This document shows positions 3,901 to 5,207 of a DNA stretch of 5,207 nt, one piece after another. Source of the stretch: Chloroflexota bacterium (GTDB lineage: Bacteria; Chloroflexota; Anaerolineae; J102). A program made the translations under genes and the position numbers. Within the stretch, counting starts at the first letter, position 1; each line of letters starts with the position of its first letter. Below the pieces are notes generated by a model. It searched no databases and was not told where the DNA came from. It worked only from the letters and a program-made list of their open reading frames with translations. The stretch covers positions 1 through 5,207 of the forward strand of contig PIVW01000415.1 in NCBI GenBank assembly GCA_003353825.1. Reading direction: 5' to 3'.

Positions 3901-5207
3901 TCAACGTTTATCTGTAGCTGCTTCCAAGATCGTTTGGATGCGGTCAACCATATTGGCCGGATTGGGGTGTAGCCCTTCCAACAACAGGCTGTTTTCAAAA
4001 ATCTGGTCAATAGAAGCATTTACCAGCCCATCCTCATCATCGCTTGAGACCAGATCAGCCAGGTTATTGATAATAGGATGCTTGGAATTGAGTTCTAGGA
4101 TCTTCTTGGGCGCTTCGTAATCTTGATCCATTAAACGGCGGACCCGATCCATCTCGCTGCCCATTGCCCCTTCCGGTGTAACCAATCGGGATGGATGCTC
4201 AACCAACAGGTGGGAGATGCGGACATCGACGACACGTTCGCCTAATTGAGCCTTGAAGCGCTCGATCAGCGGTCCCAGGGATTCCTCTGGCTCGGTATCC
4301 TGTTCATCCAGGGTTTCTTCCTCATCCCCTTTGGGTAGATCGAGCCCAGCATCCGCTACATTCTTCATGGGGAAGTCTTCATAGTCGCCAATCGACGTGG
4401 GCAGGAATCCATCCAGCGGGTCTGTAAAGTAGAGAACTTCGATCTCTTCAGACCGGAAGTAATCGAGATGAGGGCTACGCGCTAATGTATCGACATCTTC
4501 TCCTACAATATAATAAATCGCTTTCTGGTCCGGTTTAACACGATCAATATAATCCTTCAACGAGACCAGGGCATCGCTTCCGGTAGATGAGTGGAAGCGT
4601 AATAACGGCAAAAGTTTTTCATGTTGATCCTGATCGGACGTCACCCCTTCCTTCAGGAACGGACCAAACCCGTTCCAAAATTCGGTATAGATATCAGGTT
4701 CTTTGGCGGCTAAATCCTTCAGGCTGCTAAAGACGCGCCCGCTGATCACGCGTTCTATTCGTCGCATAACGGGGCTCGATTGCACGGCTTCCCGGCTTAT
4801 ATTGAGAGGGAGGTCTTCTGAATCTACAACCCCCTCCACAAATCGCAAGTATTCGGGTAAGAGGTCTTTGGCATGGTCCTGGATGCGGACTCGGCGAGAA
4901 TAGAGACGCAAACCATAATCTTGTCGTTGATTGAACATGCCCCTACCGATTTGAGAGGGGATGAATAGCAGAGCGTAGATCTGAACTGGGGCATCGGTGT
5001 TGACGTGAATTCGAGTCAATGGGTCCGAGAAATCAAGCGTAATCTGTTTATAGAACCCGTTGGCCGCTTCATCCGTGACCTCGGCAATGCTCTGGCGCCA
5101 AATGGCCTCCTGTCGGTTAATGGGCTCCGCTTCCTCGCCAACATAGATAGGGAAGGATACGAAATCCGAGTGATTATGAATGATAGTTTGCAGGCCGTAC
5201 TTTTCCG
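3901..5207 (-). CDS. htpG: Chaperone HtpG (bacterial Hsp90), 3' part; N-terminus beyond the right edge
   Basis: The frame is open across the right edge and contributes 434 residues. Compared with the family's roughly 620-640, about 190-210 residues are missing, which is the GHKL ATPase domain. HtpG is a dimeric ATP-driven chaperone of the cytosol that remodels client proteins under heat and other stress. What is visible is the end of the N-domain linker (KYGLQTIIHNHSDFVSFPI), then the middle domain with EAIWRQSIAEVTDE, FYKQITLDFSDPL, YALLFIPSQ, GLRLYSRRVRI and LPEYLRFVEGVVDSEDLPLN. ISRE carries the conserved arginine that reaches the ATP site in Hsp90s. IYYIVGEDVD and a strand reading EVLYFTDPLD follow. 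An acidic linker (GDEEETLDEQDTEPEES) leads to the C-terminal dimerisation domain, which ends near LLLEGLHPNPANMVDRIQ. A TTG at 5019 is internal, not the start: the upstream codons continue the family alignment. It converges on ald across the hairpin at 3845-3887. Confidence 0.96.
   Translation of the reverse strand, partial: EKYGLQTIIHNHSDFVSFPIYVGEEAEPINRQEAIWRQSIAEVTDEAANGFYKQITLDFSDPLTRIHVNTDAPVQIYALLFIPSQIGRGMFNQRQDYGLRLYSRRVRIQDHAKDLLPEYLRFVEGVVDSEDLPLNISREAVQSSPVMRRIERVISGRVFSSLKDLAAKEPDIYTEFWNGFGPFLKEGVTSDQDQHEKLLPLLRFHSSTGSDALVSLKDYIDRVKPDQKAIYYIVGEDVDTLARSPHLDYFRSEEIEVLYFTDPLDGFLPTSIGDYEDFPMKNVADAGLDLPKGDEEETLDEQDTEPEESLGPLIERFKAQLGERVVDVRISHLLVEHPSRLVTPEGAMGSEMDRVRRLMDQDYEAPKKILELNSKHPIINNLADLVSSDDEDGLVNASIDQIFENSLLLEGLHPNPANMVDRIQTILEAATDKR

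Noticed and set aside
5017..5019. TTG as a start of a shorter HtpG
   Set aside because: The frame stays open upstream to the window edge and the translated residues (for example DFSDPL just before it) continue the HtpG alignment.
1..5207. CRISPR arrays, tRNA or rRNA genes, toxin-antitoxin or phage modules
   Set aside because: I saw no regularly spaced repeats, no tRNA-like or rRNA-like sequence and no pair of small overlapping genes of that kind.

Overview
The window is a stretch of ordinary bacterial chromosome carrying short, mostly unrelated housekeeping and stress genes on both strands. It has moderate GC content, Shine-Dalgarno-led starts, sigma70-like promoter hexamers and intrinsic-type terminator hairpins. 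The HtpG tail (acidic linker, then a C-terminus containing HPNPANMVDRIQ) and the alanine dehydrogenase are of general bacterial type. A Chloroflexota-like or similar environmental bacterium is my guess from overall protein style, and the taxonomy is not secured by anything in the sequence.

Layout from left to right. Positions 1-229 hold an open minus-strand frame with an Ig-like-looking sequence, cut by the window edge. Positions 278-736 (+) encode a small SnoaL/CaMKII-association-domain protein. It converges on a minus-strand pair: bacterial ferritin (1301-1807), then a low-molecular-weight protein-tyrosine phosphatase (742-1227). The ferritin has a near-consensus promoter (TTGACA-N17-TAGAAT, 1888-1916). 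Facing it across a 255-base divergent intergenic region is a gene for a 118-residue protein of unknown function (2063-2419, +). That gene probably starts at a TTG whose Shine-Dalgarno overlaps an upstream ATG, and it is followed by a terminator hairpin (2443-2481). Positions 2482-2726 hold a possible eroded transposase fragment on the minus strand. Alanine dehydrogenase follows (2727-3836, +), then a perfect 14-bp hairpin (3845-3887). The 3' two thirds of htpG read in from the right edge on the minus strand (3901-5207).

The genes do not form one pathway. Ferritin (iron storage and detoxification) and HtpG (Hsp90 chaperone) suit stress physiology, and alanine dehydrogenase links pyruvate and nitrogen metabolism. 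Ferritin and the phosphatase could share a transcript, because they are codirectional, 73 bases apart, and have no visible terminator between them.

I see no clear new multi-gene system. The points most worth a second look are the dyad and hairpin architecture of the ferritin/unknown-gene divergent region, the TTG start of the unknown gene, the small minus-strand coding-like remnant upstream of alanine dehydrogenase, and the antisense frame at the left edge.
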